Origin: Lentzea sp. NBRC 102530
GTDB lineage: Bacteria > Actinomycetota > Actinomycetes > Mycobacteriales > Pseudonocardiaceae
Reading direction: 5' to 3'
NCBI RefSeq assembly: GCF_030269365.1
Contig: NZ_BSTF01000002.1
Span: 744,001-808,000, forward strand
Length of the DNA stretch: 64,000 bases
Part shown: piece after piece, positions 1 through 7,960 of the stretch
How positions within the stretch are numbered: the stretch's first letter is position 1
Layout: every line of letters starts with the position of its first letter
Program-made: the position numbers and the translations under genes
Notes under the pieces: generated by a model
The model's input: only the letters and a program-made list of their open reading frames with translations
What the model was told of the DNA's origin: nothing
The model's database searches: none

Positions 1-398
1 CGTTCGACGTCAACGCCGTCGGCGTGGTCCGGGTGACGGAGGCCGCCCTCCCGCTGCTGCGCAGGTCCGGGAACCCGACCGTGGTGACGGTGTCGAGCAG
101 CATGGGGTCGTTCTGGGCCGTGACCAACCCCGACCGCCCCGAGTACCAGATGCACCTGGCCCTCTACGCCGCGTCGAAGGCGGCGGCGACGATGCTGACC
201 GTCCAGTACGCCAAGGCCCACCCCGGCATCAAGTTCAACGCGCTCGAGCCGGGCACGACCGCCACCGACATGACCGCGGCCTTCGGGATCGGACGGCCGG
301 TCGAGCAGAGCGCGGAGGTGGTGGTGCGGCTGGCGACCCTCGCCGGGGACGGTCCCACGGGAACGTTGCAGGACGAGAACGGCGTCCTCGCCTGGTGA
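1..398 (+). CDS. SDR-family oxidoreductase, C-terminal part (5' end outside window)
   Basis: The reading frame is open from base 3 to the TGA at 396-398; the Rossmann N-terminus lies upstream of the window. What remains has the marks of a classical short-chain dehydrogenase: an Asn in the FDVNAVG helix, the catalytic Ser strand (VVTVSSSMGS), the YxxxK pair (YAASK) and a substrate-loop NALEPGTTATDM segment. These proteins are cytosolic NAD(P)-dependent alcohol, ketone or sugar oxidoreductases. The substrate cannot be read from this fragment. The gene converges on the small secreted-protein gene downstream, with a short hairpin between them. Confidence 0.85.
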   Translation, partial: FDVNAVGVVRVTEAALPLLRRSGNPTVVTVSSSMGSFWAVTNPDRPEYQMHLALYAASKAAATMLTVQYAKAHPGIKFNALEPGTTATDMTAAFGIGRPVEQSAEVVVRLATLAGDGPTGTLQDENGVLAW

Positions 399-414
399 GC
401 CCGGAGGACGGGCG

Positions 415-432
415 AGGGCCTCAGCAGGCCCT
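415..432. terminator. Short hairpin between convergent genes
   Basis: AGGGCCT (415-421) and AGGCCCT (426-432) form a perfect 7-bp stem around a 4-nt loop. It lies between the SDR stop codon and the stop codon of the minus-strand gene, which it overlaps. It could end transcription from both sides. There is no U-run, which is usual for actinobacteria. Confidence 0.45.
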
Positions 433-738
433 GACGATGACCGCGTGCGCCTTGGGGCTGACGTCGAGGACCTTGACGGTCTTGGCGCCGGCCGGCACGC
501 GCACCACGTAGGTGCCCGGGTAGACCGGGTAGCCGAAGCTGCTGTCCGCCGGTGCGGCCGCGGTGCCCGCGATCATCGCACCGCTGGTGCGGTGGATCGT
601 GGTGGAGACCGCCTTGCCGCAGTTGTTCTTGATGATGATCCTGCCCTTGGTGGCGGCGGTGGCGGTGCCGGTGGTGAGTGCCGACATGACCAGGGCCGTG
701 GCGGCCAGGCCGGTGATGAGGCGCCGGGTCGTGGTCAT
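421..738 (-). CDS. Small secreted protein of unknown function
   Basis: This 105-residue protein begins MTTTRRLITGLAATALVMSA and ends its leader at an A-T-A-A type site, a clear Sec signal peptide. The mature part of about 75 residues is rich in beta-forming residues (KGRIIIKNNCG, TYVVRVPAGAKTVKVL) and has two cysteines, one near each end, that could form a disulphide. I chose this start because GGAGGAG lies 6 nt upstream; the longer frame from 777 adds a tail unlike a leader. I do not recognise the family. Secretion is inferred from the leader only. Confidence 0.7.
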   Translation of the reverse strand: MTTTRRLITGLAATALVMSALTTGTATAATKGRIIIKNNCGKAVSTTIHRTSGAMIAGTAAAPADSSFGYPVYPGTYVVRVPAGAKTVKVLDVSPKAHAVIVRAC

Positions 739-829
739 GGTGCTCCTCCAGGCTTCCGGGCGGGATCGAAAGATCAAGATATCGACGCGCGCGGCGGGGC
801 GCAGTGGGTCGAACGACCGACATGGGCCA

Positions 830-1111
830 CTGTCGCGGCACCCGGGAGGCGAAGGTCGGCTCCGCCGCCTTCAGTCGCGGCACGGACACGCCGAGGCGTC
901 TGGCCACCGCCAGGGTGTCGCGGCAGACCTCGCGCGGTTCGGCGGTGTCCGGGTCGGCATGCGCCTCCAGGCCGCGGCGGGCCGGCGCGCCCGGCCTCAG
1001 TCCCCGGACGAACATGCCGGCGTCGGGCGCGAAGTGGATCCACAGCCAGTCACGGAGGTCGGGGTGTTCGCGTGGCGTGCGTGGTCGGGAGCCCCCTGTC
1101 CGATGCCTTCC
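830..1111 (-). pseudogene. Possible gene remnant without start or stop of its own
   Basis: Between the small secreted gene and the TetR gene, the minus strand keeps one frame with very high third-position G+C and protein-like composition (RDWLWIHFAPDAGMFVRGL, then EPREVCRDTLAVARRLGVSV). The frame opens at a stop at 1112-1114, has no good start or ribosome site, and runs on into the next gene in a wrong frame. This looks like the eroded inside of a former gene, but I cannot name the family. A chance open frame in GC-rich DNA is the alternative. Confidence 0.25.
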
Positions 1112-1120
1112 TCAAATTCA

Positions 1121-1163
1121 GGAACGTTCGTTCTTGACTGACCGTTCCTAAAAACGTTAGGGT
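1121..1163 (+). promoter_or_regulatory. tetR promoter with dyad operator
   Basis: GGAACG (1121-1126) and CGTTCC (1143-1148) are inverted repeats, and GAACG-TT-CGTTC (1122-1133) is a second tight dyad. Within the span, TTGACT (1134-1139) and TAGGGT (1158-1163) make a -35/-10 pair with 18-bp spacing. The -10 box ends 6 nt before the ATG at 1170, so the message is probably leaderless. Autorepression by the TetR protein is the likely logic. Confidence 0.55.
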
Positions 1164-1169
1164 CGTGAC

Positions 1170-1631
1170 ATGGGACGACGAAGGTCCTTCGACGAGGACG
1201 AGGTCGTGGAGGCGGCGGCGGAGTTGTTCGCCCGCCGCAGCTACGAGGGCGTCTCGATCGACGACCTCGTGAAAGCGGTCGGAGTGCATCGCAACAGCCT
1301 CTACGGCGTGTTCGGCAGCAAGCGCGGGTTGTACCTGGCGGCGCTGCGGCGGCACGTCGAGCGGGAGGTGCGGCCGCACCTGGCTCGCGCCGCGCGGGAG
1401 GGGCAGGTCCCGAACTGGGACCTGCTGCTGCTCGCCGCGGTGGATCGGGCACCGGAGGACCCGGACGTGGCCGAGCTGGTGTCGTCGGTCTTCGCCGAGC
1501 TCGACGTGGCGACGGGTGATCCGGTGGCCACGGAGGTGCTGCTGGGCCGCTGGCTGCGCGGACGGCCCGACCGCGGCGTCCCCGCCGAACTCGACGCGCT
1601 GGAAACGGCGCCTGGCAAGGAGGAGGTCTGA
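1170..1631 (+). CDS. TetR-family transcriptional regulator
   Basis: A 153-residue repressor-type protein. Residues 8-55 form the TetR helix-turn-helix (VEAAAELFARRSYEGVSIDD, then GVHRNSLYGVFGSKRGLYLAAL). The C-terminal ligand domain is short; typical TetR proteins have 190-210 residues, so ligand pocket and dimer face are reduced or diverged. The gene heads an operon with a PH-like protein and a secreted hydrolase; the next gene begins 1 nt after its stop, with an AAGGAGGT ribosome site inside its 3' end. Dyads over its promoter suggest autoregulation. The ligand is unknown. Confidence 0.85.
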   Translation: MGRRRSFDEDEVVEAAAELFARRSYEGVSIDDLVKAVGVHRNSLYGVFGSKRGLYLAALRRHVEREVRPHLARAAREGQVPNWDLLLLAAVDRAPEDPDVAELVSSVFAELDVATGDPVATEVLLGRWLRGRPDRGVPAELDALETAPGKEEV

Positions 1632-1632
1632 C

Positions 1633-1986
1633 ATGGCCGTGGTCAGTGTGCAAGGCCAGGACCTGGTGGTGGAGATGGAAGGTCTGGACAAGCTGTGGGC
1701 GCTGAAGAGCAGGCTCACGATCCCGCTGGAGAACGTGCGGGGAGCCACCGTGGATCCGGGGATCGTCGGTGAGCCGAAAGGAATCCGGGCTCCGGGCACG
1801 CACCTGCCCAAGGTGATCACCGCGGGCACGTTCCACCACGAGGGCGAGAAGGTCTTCTGGGCGGTGCGGGACGCGCAGAAGGCCGTGGTCGTGGAGCTGG
1901 CCGACGAGAACTACACCCGGCTCGTGGTCGAGGTCGACGACCCGCGCGCGGTGGTGGCCATGGTCGAGAAGGCGACGCGCCGGTGA
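1633..1986 (+). CDS. Conserved actinobacterial protein, bacterial PH-like fold
   Basis: A 117-residue protein with no signal peptide or membrane segment. Its first half (VVSVQGQDLVVEMEGLDKLW, then the SRLTIPLENVRGATVDP block) and the GTFHHEGEKVFWAVRD stretch resemble bacterial pleckstrin-homology-like proteins that are common in actinobacteria and usually uncharacterised. The start is fixed by AAGGAGG 5-10 nt upstream. Its stop overlaps the GTG of the secreted hydrolase by 4 nt (GTGA), so translation is probably coupled. The role is unknown; no ligand site is visible. Confidence 0.7.
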   Translation: MAVVSVQGQDLVVEMEGLDKLWALKSRLTIPLENVRGATVDPGIVGEPKGIRAPGTHLPKVITAGTFHHEGEKVFWAVRDAQKAVVVELADENYTRLVVEVDDPRAVVAMVEKATRR

Positions 1987-3026
1987 TCGTCCGGATCGCG
2001 GTGGCGCTGGCGACGGTGGTCTCGTCGGTCGCCCTGCCGCCCGTGACCGCCGTCGCCGCCTCGGTGCAAGCCGCGCCGGGCAACCACGACAAGGGGTTCT
2101 GGCTGCCGGCGCACGACGAGGAGGTGTCCTTCGTCGTCGACGGCACCACCACCTACGGGACGTTGCACGTGCCCGCCCGCCTGCGCGGCGAACGGCTGCG
2201 CGCGGCTCTCCTGCTGCCCGGCAGCGGGCCCACCGACCGGGACGGCAACCAGCTTCCCTCGCTCACGCCGAACACCCTCCGCGATCTCGCCCTCGTGCTG
2301 GGGCGCGATCGCGTGGTGACACTGCGCTTCGACAAGTACGGGACCGGCCGCACTGGGCTGGGGGAGTGGGCGGGGCGTCCGCAGGAACTCGACCACCCGG
2401 CGTTCGTGCGGCAGGCCGCCGCCGCTCGTGACTACCTGCGGGACCGTGGCGAGGTGGCTCCGCGGCGGGTGGCGCTGGCCGGTCACAGCGAGGGGGCGCT
2501 GACCGCGCTGGTGCTCGCCGCCGACGCGCCTCGCGACCGGCGTACCGCCGCCCTGATCCTGTTGCAGCCACTGGCGTTGCGGATGCTGGACGTGCTGGCC
2601 ACGCAACTGCACGACCAGACCCGGCAACTGGTCGAGTCCGGCGGTATGTCCGAAGAGGACGGTCGCGTGGTGGACCGTGCGATCGACGTCGCCGTGGCCG
2701 ACCTGCGCGGAGGCCGTCCGGTGGACACCACGGCCATGCCGCCGGCGCTCGCCGCGCTCTTCGGGTCGCTGGCGGGACCGAGCCGCCGGTTCGTCACCTC
2801 ACTGGACGCCGTCTTCCCGCCGGACGTCGCGCGTCGGCTGCCGCCGATGCCGGTGCTGCTGACCTGCGGTGAGCTGGACCCGCAGGTGCCCTGCCAGGCC
2901 ACCGACCAGCTCGCGTCCGTGGTGGGCCACCGGGTGGTCCTGCCGGGCGTGGGCCACGCGATGACCACGGCCGACGGCACGTTCTCGCCGGTGCTGACCA
3001 GCCGGCTCGGCGCCTTGCGGTGGTGA
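1983..3026 (+). CDS. Secreted alpha/beta hydrolase
   Basis: A 347-residue protein with an N-terminal Sec-type leader (VIVRIAVALATVVSSVALPP). An alpha/beta-hydrolase fold follows: oxyanion segment LLPGSGPTDRDGN, nucleophile elbow GHSEG (catalytic Ser), an acid in TCGELDPQVPC, and a late His in LPGVGHAMT. The family includes extracellular esterases and peptidases of the BAAT/S9-like type. The substrate is not evident. It is the last gene of the TetR operon and its stop abuts the stop of the convergent penicillin-recognising hydrolase with no gap. Confidence 0.8.
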   Translation: MIVRIAVALATVVSSVALPPVTAVAASVQAAPGNHDKGFWLPAHDEEVSFVVDGTTTYGTLHVPARLRGERLRAALLLPGSGPTDRDGNQLPSLTPNTLRDLALVLGRDRVVTLRFDKYGTGRTGLGEWAGRPQELDHPAFVRQAAAARDYLRDRGEVAPRRVALAGHSEGALTALVLAADAPRDRRTAALILLQPLALRMLDVLATQLHDQTRQLVESGGMSEEDGRVVDRAIDVAVADLRGGRPVDTTAMPPALAALFGSLAGPSRRFVTSLDAVFPPDVARRLPPMPVLLTCGELDPQVPCQATDQLASVVGHRVVLPGVGHAMTTADGTFSPVLTSRLGALRW

Positions 3027-3941
3027 CTACCGCATCGTGGTGCGGAGGGCTTCAGCGGCTCGGGTGAGCGCGGCGCTCATCGTCGCCAGGTCGGCGTCCT
3101 TGCGCCACGAGGTCAGCAACGTCACGGCGTACGTGCCGTCGAGCTTGACCAACCCGGTGCTGTTGAGCACTTTGCGATCACCCGAGCTGCCCCAGCCCTG
3201 CTTGATCGCCCAGGTCGCGCCCGGCAGGCCGCTGGGGATGCCGAAGTGCTGGTCGACCCCGTCCGCCGCGGCGCGCGGGGCCTCGGCCATCGCCGACGTC
3301 AGCAGCGCGCGGTCCTCGGCGTCGAGCGTGCCCGCGATGTGGCGGTAGACGCGGGAGACGTCCGAGGCCGACGTCGTCGTGCTGCCCCACTGCCCCGGCA
3401 CCGCCGGCGGCCGGGTGTGGCGCAGGCCGAGCGCCTTGACCTGGCGAGCGATGATCTCCGAGCCCCCGCCCTGCTGCCACAACCGGCTCGCCACGCCGTC
3501 GTCGCTGCGCGTCAGCATCGCGGTGACGTCGTGCTGCACCGCGTCGGAGTTCGCGGAGGTTCGGTGCAGCAGGTCCAGCGCGATCAGCAGCTTCACCACG
3601 GAGGCCGTCGGCGTGGCGAGGTCACCCTTCCAGGACAGGACCGTCGCGCAGGTCTCCAGGTCGACGACCTCCATCGACAGCACGGGATCGTGCCCGGCGC
3701 TGAGCAACGCCTTGCGCGCCTGCTGCACGGCGGGCACCTCACCGGTGGCCGGCGTGAACTCCGTGCAGCGGGTGCGCCAGTCGTCCGCGCCGGTGCGGAG
3801 GACGACCACGACGAGCACCGCGAACAACGCGATCACGAGCCCGCTCGAAGCGACCCACCTGCGCCGCCGCCGGTTCGGCGGACGCCAGGTGCCCGGCCGG
3901 GGGAGGAGCTTTTGGGTAGGCGAATCCGCATCACCGTGCAT
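3027..3941 (-). CDS. Membrane-anchored serine beta-lactamase-like hydrolase
   Basis: A 304-residue protein with a basic cytoplasmic start (RRRRR), one transmembrane helix (LVIALFAVLVVVVL) and an extracytoplasmic domain of the class A beta-lactamase/DD-peptidase type. It has the SxxK motif (SVVK), an SDD triad in the SDN position (TRSDDG) and a KQG in place of KTG. The changed second and third boxes argue against a classic beta-lactamase; a peptidoglycan-related peptidase or an inactive relative fits better. An upstream GTG at 3983 is possible, but the ATG gives a more usual tail. Confidence 0.7.
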   Translation of the reverse strand: MHGDADSPTQKLLPRPGTWRPPNRRRRRWVASSGLVIALFAVLVVVVLRTGADDWRTRCTEFTPATGEVPAVQQARKALLSAGHDPVLSMEVVDLETCATVLSWKGDLATPTASVVKLLIALDLLHRTSANSDAVQHDVTAMLTRSDDGVASRLWQQGGGSEIIARQVKALGLRHTRPPAVPGQWGSTTTSASDVSRVYRHIAGTLDAEDRALLTSAMAEAPRAAADGVDQHFGIPSGLPGATWAIKQGWGSSGDRKVLNSTGLVKLDGTYAVTLLTSWRKDADLATMSAALTRAAEALRTTMR

Positions 3942-4047
3942 GGGCGTTGGTCCAATCCGGAAGAAGGCAGCAGAAAGCCGCACAGCAGAGCCGAAAGGCG
4001 AGCCGTGTCAACGAGAAGTGATCAGGCGCGGTTTCCCGCGATGTCCG

Positions 4048-4911
4048 CTATCGGCGGGGAGCGGACGTCCGTGCGCGCGACGCGCGGAGGTAGCCCATCA
4101 CGAGCGACTCCAGGTCGGGTTCCGCGTCGCTCCAGCCCTGCGGGGCGGGCCCGGAGTCCTTCAGCAGCAACGTGGCCTGGCGCTGGGTGCGGGTCGCGCT
4201 GACGAGCGTTCCCTCCACAGCGGACTCGTCGGCGGCCGGACCGACCAGGATCCGGTGCCGTGCCAGGACTTCCTCGATGTCGCCGTCGACCTGGACCCGG
4301 CCGTCGTCGACCAGGAGCAGGTGGTCGCACACCTCGCGCAGGTCCGCGAGCAGGTGCGAGGACATCACCACCGTGGTGCCCCGGTCGGCGACCTCGGCCA
4401 TGATGATCCGCAGCGTCTCGTCGCGGGCCAGGGGATCGAGGTCGGCCAGCGGTTCGTCGAGCAGGAGCAGCCGGGGCAACCGGCCCAGTGCCAGTGCGAT
4501 CGCCACCTGCGTCCGGGTGCCCGCGGACAGGGTGCGGATCTTCGCGTCCTGGTCGACGCCCGCCTGCAGGCCGAGCACCTCCTGGACCCGTTCGGCGGAC
4601 CAGCGGTCGTTCATGCCCGCCGCGACGCGCACCATCTCGCGCACGGTGAGGTGGCCGTAGAGCGGCCGGTCCTGGGCGAGGAACGAGACGTCCGGGTGGG
4701 TGCCGCCGCGCACCGGCGTGCCGAAGACCCGCAGTTCCCCGGCGGTCGGGCGGACGAGACCGGCGGCCATGCGCAGCAGGGTGCTCTTGCCCGCGCCGTT
4801 CGGGCCGACCAGGGCGATGACCTTGCCCTCGGGGAGGGCGAAGGTGCAGTCGCGGACCGCCCAGCGGCTGCGGTACTGCTTGCCGACGGCGGAGGCGCTC
4901 AACGGGATCAT
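4048..4911 (-). CDS. ABC transporter ATP-binding protein (second ATPase of the GntR operon)
   Basis: A 287-residue ABC ATPase. Walker A is GPNGAGKS, the signature is degenerate (LSAGTRTQ instead of LSGGQ), Walker B is LLLLDEPLADLDP, and the switch His is in SSHLL. The remaining C-terminal 60 residues are family-specific. Its ATG overlaps the TGA of the GntR gene (ATGA), so the two are translationally coupled. It probably drives the permease of the same operon together with, or instead of, the first ATPase. YtrA-type operons often export cationic or cell-wall-active compounds; the substrate here is unknown. Confidence 0.88.
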   Translation of the reverse strand: MIPLSASAVGKQYRSRWAVRDCTFALPEGKVIALVGPNGAGKSTLLRMAAGLVRPTAGELRVFGTPVRGGTHPDVSFLAQDRPLYGHLTVREMVRVAAGMNDRWSAERVQEVLGLQAGVDQDAKIRTLSAGTRTQVAIALALGRLPRLLLLDEPLADLDPLARDETLRIIMAEVADRGTTVVMSSHLLADLREVCDHLLLVDDGRVQVDGDIEEVLARHRILVGPAADESAVEGTLVSATRTQRQATLLLKDSGPAPQGWSDAEPDLESLVMGYLRASRARTSAPRR

Positions 4912-5318
4912 GATCGTTCCTCGACGGGGTAGTGCTCTTCGCGGACCGCGGAGTACAGGGCGTCGACGTCCTCGACGACCAGACCGCCCTCCCGCGCGAG
5001 CTTCATCCAGCGCGCGAGTTCCTTGCGCAGCGGTGCGTCGTCGCCCGCGGTCGCCTCGGAGGCCAGCGACTTGGTCACGAAGGTGCCCAGACCGCGCCTG
5101 CCCTCCACGAGGCCCTCGCGTTCGAGCTCGCGGTAGGCCTTGAGCACGGTGTTGGGGTTGACGGCGGTGGCGTCCACCACCTCCCGCGCTGAGGGCAGCC
5201 GGTCGCCGGGGGCCAGCAGTCCCAGTCGCATGGCCTGCTCGACCTGGTGGACGATCTGCATGTACGTGGAGACCCCGGAGTGCCGGTCGATCCGGAACTC
5301 GATCACGTCGATCAGCAT
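4908..5318 (-). CDS. GntR-family regulator, YtrA subfamily
   Basis: A 136-residue regulator: a winged helix at residues 12-80 (LLAPGDRLPSAREV, then AVNPNTVLKAYRELEREGLV) and only a short two-helix tail. That size and layout are typical of YtrA-type GntR proteins, which regulate ABC-transporter operons in which they reside. GGGAGAG lies 6-7 nt before the ATG. It sits between the permease and the second ATPase gene. The perfect 24-bp palindrome in front of the whole operon (7163-7186) is its likely operator, giving autorepression until an inducer appears. Confidence 0.88.
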   Translation of the reverse strand: MLIDVIEFRIDRHSGVSTYMQIVHQVEQAMRLGLLAPGDRLPSAREVVDATAVNPNTVLKAYRELEREGLVEGRRGLGTFVTKSLASEATAGDDAPLRKELARWMKLAREGGLVVEDVDALYSAVREEHYPVEERS

Positions 5319-5363
5319 AGGTGCTCTCCCGCTCCAGGGCGTCCACCACGCACTCGGCCCAGC

Positions 5364-6347
5364 TCAGCTCTGCCTGCGCAGGGCCCAGACCGTCCCCGCC
5401 AGCAGCAGCACCGCGAAGCCGCCGAAGATCGCCGCGTCGTACAGGTGCGCGATCCAGGTGCTGCTCTCCGGCAGGACCAGGGAGTACCTGTTCTCGAGGC
5501 CGGACTCCCGCATGCACGCCAGGAACTCCTCCTGCCCCTGGGTCGCGGCCGACGACGTCGTCCGGCAGGCGTCGGACACGGACACGGCCCTGTCCCACGG
5601 CACCTCCAGCCCGGCGGCGTCGAGCCAGCCCCTGCCGACCGACAGGGCACCGTCGCGCATGTCCACGGTCAACCCGTCCGCGGCCACCCGCCGTTCGGGC
5701 GTCACGAACCGGTTCACCTGCCCGTCCAGCGCGAACCGCGCGACGACGAACACGCCGAACGCCGCGGTCATCGCGACGAGCGTGCGGCGGGCCACCACGC
5801 CCACGAAAGCGCCGACGGCGAAGGCGAAGAGCGTGTAGGCGACCGGCGAGACGTGGTCGATGCCGAAGTTGACGGGGTGCCACGCGCCGTTGATCCGCGG
5901 CCCCAGCGTGCCCGCAGCGGTCAGCCACCACCAGACGAGGTACTGCAGCACCGCCACCACGACCAGGGCCGGCACCAGCGCGACGACCAGCTTGCTGAGC
6001 ATCCACCGCGTCCGGCTCACCGACTGGGTGAACGCCAGGACGTGCGTGCCGTGCTCCAGCTCCTGGGCGAACAGCGGAGCCCCGACGAACACGCCGATCA
6101 GGATCGGCAGCACGATGATCAGGATGCGCGCGACCTGGAAGAGGTTGCTCCAGTCGTCCAGGAACGCGTTCTGGTCGACCGACGCGCACGCCGTGCCGCC
6201 GCGCTCCACGCACTCGGTGAGCCGTGCCGAGGTGATCGCGCCGACCATGCTCGAGCGCAGCAGCACGAGCGCGCCGCCGCCGACGACCAACACCCCGAGG
6301 AGGGTGAGCAGCTGTACGCGCTGCAACCGGAACGATGCCCAGATCAT
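5364..6347 (-). CDS. ABC-2-type transporter permease
   Basis: A 327-residue integral membrane protein with about six hydrophobic spans: one near residue 20, several between 70 and 240 (including IIVLPILIGVFVGAPLFA and LVVALVPALVVVAVLQYLVW), and one at the C-terminus. A polar loop of about 90 residues with four cysteines comes before the last span and faces outside if the N-terminus is cytoplasmic. The ATG overlaps the stop of the preceding ATPase gene by 4 nt. Its partners are the two ATPases of the operon. Confidence 0.82.
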   Translation of the reverse strand: MIWASFRLQRVQLLTLLGVLVVGGGALVLLRSSMVGAITSARLTECVERGGTACASVDQNAFLDDWSNLFQVARILIIVLPILIGVFVGAPLFAQELEHGTHVLAFTQSVSRTRWMLSKLVVALVPALVVVAVLQYLVWWWLTAAGTLGPRINGAWHPVNFGIDHVSPVAYTLFAFAVGAFVGVVARRTLVAMTAAFGVFVVARFALDGQVNRFVTPERRVAADGLTVDMRDGALSVGRGWLDAAGLEVPWDRAVSVSDACRTTSSAATQGQEEFLACMRESGLENRYSLVLPESSTWIAHLYDAAIFGGFAVLLLAGTVWALRRQS

Positions 6348-7123
6348 GCCGCTGCCTCCTGTGCCGCCGCCGCACGCATGTGGTGCAGAACCAGTTCCCC
6401 GAGCGGGGTGCCGTTCGTGCTGAGCCGGTCGACGTCCCCGGCCAGCAGAATCCGTCCTTTGTGGAGCAGCACGAGGTGGTCGCACACACCTTCCAGCTCC
6501 GCCAACACGTGTGAGGACAACACCACGGTAATGCCCTGCGACCGCGCCTCGGTCATCAACGCGCCCAGCACCGCCTCCCGCGCGAGCGGGTCCAGATCGG
6601 CCAGCGGCTCGTCGAGCAGCACCAGCCGGGGCCGCTTCCCCAGGGCCAGCGCCAGCGCGACCCGGGTCCGCTGCCCACCCGACAGCGTGCCGACCTTCGC
6701 GTGCAGCGGCACCCCGGCCTGCTCCACGAGGTGCGAGGCGTAACCCTGGTCCCAGGTGGGATTGGTGCGCGCGCCGAACGTCAGCGTCTCGGCCACGGTG
6801 AGCTGCTTGTACAACGGCTTCGGCTGGGCCAGGTAGGACACCGCGGGGTGCATCCCCCGGCCGTTCGGCTGGTCGCCGAACACGGCGATCGAGCCGACCG
6901 TCGGGCGCAGCATGCCCGTGATGAGGCCCATCAACGTGCTCTTGCCGGCGCCGTTCGGGCCGACGAGGGCCACGATCCGGTTGCCGGGGATCGTCAGGGA
7001 CGTCTGTTCCAGCGCCCAGCCCCTGCGGTACCGCTTGCCCACGCCCTCGGCGAACACCGGCAGCTCGGGGACCGGCACCCCGGGGGCCGGCAGTTCTGGG
7101 TGCGGCAGCCTGCGCATGGTCAC
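6344..7123 (-). CDS. ABC transporter ATP-binding protein (first gene of the GntR operon)
   Basis: A 259-residue ABC ATPase with intact motifs: Walker A GPNGAGKS, signature LSGGQRT, Walker B LVLLDEPLADLDP, switch His in SSHVL. It is clearly paralogous to the other ATPase of the operon, which has lost the canonical signature; the pair may form a heterodimeric motor. GAGGAGG lies 5 nt before the GTG chosen here; an ATG 6 nt further in and a GTG at 7129 are alternatives. It is the promoter-proximal gene. Confidence 0.88.
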   Translation of the reverse strand: MTMRRLPHPELPAPGVPVPELPVFAEGVGKRYRRGWALEQTSLTIPGNRIVALVGPNGAGKSTLMGLITGMLRPTVGSIAVFGDQPNGRGMHPAVSYLAQPKPLYKQLTVAETLTFGARTNPTWDQGYASHLVEQAGVPLHAKVGTLSGGQRTRVALALALGKRPRLVLLDEPLADLDPLAREAVLGALMTEARSQGITVVLSSHVLAELEGVCDHLVLLHKGRILLAGDVDRLSTNGTPLGELVLHHMRAAAAQEAAA

Positions 7124-7162
7124 GGCCACCTCCTCTCGTCATCGACGAGCCGAAGGTAGCAC

Positions 7163-7186
7163 GGTTCACTATTTAAATAGTGAACC
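7163..7186. promoter_or_regulatory. Perfect 24-bp palindrome, likely GntR/YtrA operator
   Basis: Each 12-bp arm reads GGTTCACTATTT from its own 5' end and the two join with no spacer. The centre is A/T only, which stands out in this DNA. It lies 40-63 bp upstream of the ABC/GntR operon start and would cover the promoter region, with TACCTT as a possible -10 box on the minus strand. The form, GTTCACTAT facing ATAGTGAAC, suits a dimeric winged-helix GntR protein. Confidence 0.75.
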
Positions 7187-7194
7187 AGGTGACC

Positions 7195-7213
7195 GTTGCC
7201 TCCCGGAGGCAAC
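7195..7213. terminator. Perfect inverted repeat, probable terminator of the molybdopterin-fold gene
   Basis: GTTGCCTCC (7195-7203) and GGAGGCAAC (7205-7213) pair around a single C; in RNA the innermost pairs would open to make a loop. It follows the minus-strand gene ending at 7300 and precedes the operator of the ABC operon, so it can insulate the two units. The same stem sequence recurs in the hairpin at 19968-20000. Confidence 0.45.
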
Positions 7214-7299
7214 CGGCAGGCTGCTGGGGCGTCCTGGGAAGGCTCAGGCCGAGTCTGTTGTGGACGGTGTGGATGCCGTGGGCCGGTTCGGGTCCGGCG

Positions 7300-7788
7300 T
7301 CACGTGCCGGTCGTCGCCCTGGTCGTGACGCGGGAGATCTCGAGGCACGCCAGGTCGCGGACGTAGCGGCTGGAGCGGCCGTCCCGCGGGGTGACGAGCG
7401 TGGGGCGGGTGAGCCTGCGACCGTTGTAGCGGGTGGCGAGCAGGGCCGCGCAGGAACCGAACTCGGGGTCGACCTCGGCCCAGGACAGCGCGACGCGGAA
7501 GCCGTCTTTCGAGGTCGCGATGACGACGAAGCTGAGCTCGTCCATCTTGCCGGTCCCGTCGAGGCGCAGGACGACCCTGCTCAGGACGTCGTGCAGGGGC
7601 ACGCCCTGGACGCAGTGCACCTCGGTCACACGGGTCGTGCGGTACTGGACGTTGACCGGCTCGCGGGCGTGCGCGTCGAGGTGCGCTGTGGAGAACGTCC
7701 AGTCCTCGCGGATGTCCCCGGTGACCAGTACCTGGTCGTCCGGGACCGGTGTGCGTGGCGTCGGTACGCGGGCGAGCGAGAGGTCCAC
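7300..7788 (-). CDS. Molybdopterin-binding-domain-like oxidoreductase protein
   Basis: A 162-residue cytosolic protein resembling a lone sulfite-oxidase-type molybdopterin-binding domain. The run LTRPTLVTPRDGRSSRYVRD matches the family's usual P-x-L-V-x-P-x-D-x-x-x-x-R-x-V-R ending, and a lone Cys lies in VTEVHCVQGVPLHDVL, in the region where sulfite oxidases ligate Mo. I start at the GTG at 7788, because TACCGT followed by 7 nt makes a leaderless promoter and the product then begins at the domain edge. It is divergent from modA, which supports a molybdenum link. Function beyond that is inference. Confidence 0.65.
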   Translation of the reverse strand: MDLSLARVPTPRTPVPDDQVLVTGDIREDWTFSTAHLDAHAREPVNVQYRTTRVTEVHCVQGVPLHDVLSRVVLRLDGTGKMDELSFVVIATSKDGFRVALSWAEVDPEFGSCAALLATRYNGRRLTRPTLVTPRDGRSSRYVRDLACLEISRVTTRATTGT

Positions 7789-7907
7789 GCCACCCACGGT
7801 ACGACGCCGGACGGTCCTGCAGAAGACAAATCCCGGAGTTCGCTCGTTTGAACGCATCTGCGGGTCTGATCACCTATGTGTTCCGCGATCACGTGTTCAC
7901 ATCACGA

Positions 7908-7960
7908 TTGTCTCCGCAAACGCTGCTGGGCTTTGTCTCCGCAAAAGCGGAACCTAGGAT
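7908..7960 (+). promoter_or_regulatory. modA promoter with a 13-bp direct repeat
   Basis: TTGTCTCCGCAAA occurs at 7908-7920 and again at 7933-7945, a 25-bp period. The second copy supplies a -35 box (TTGTCT, 7933-7938) that sits 16 bp from TAGGAT (7955-7960). TCCGC-AAAA-GCGGA is a further small dyad over the spacer. A regulator that binds tandem sites on one face of the helix could act here, perhaps in response to molybdate. No ModE gene is visible. Confidence 0.45.
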
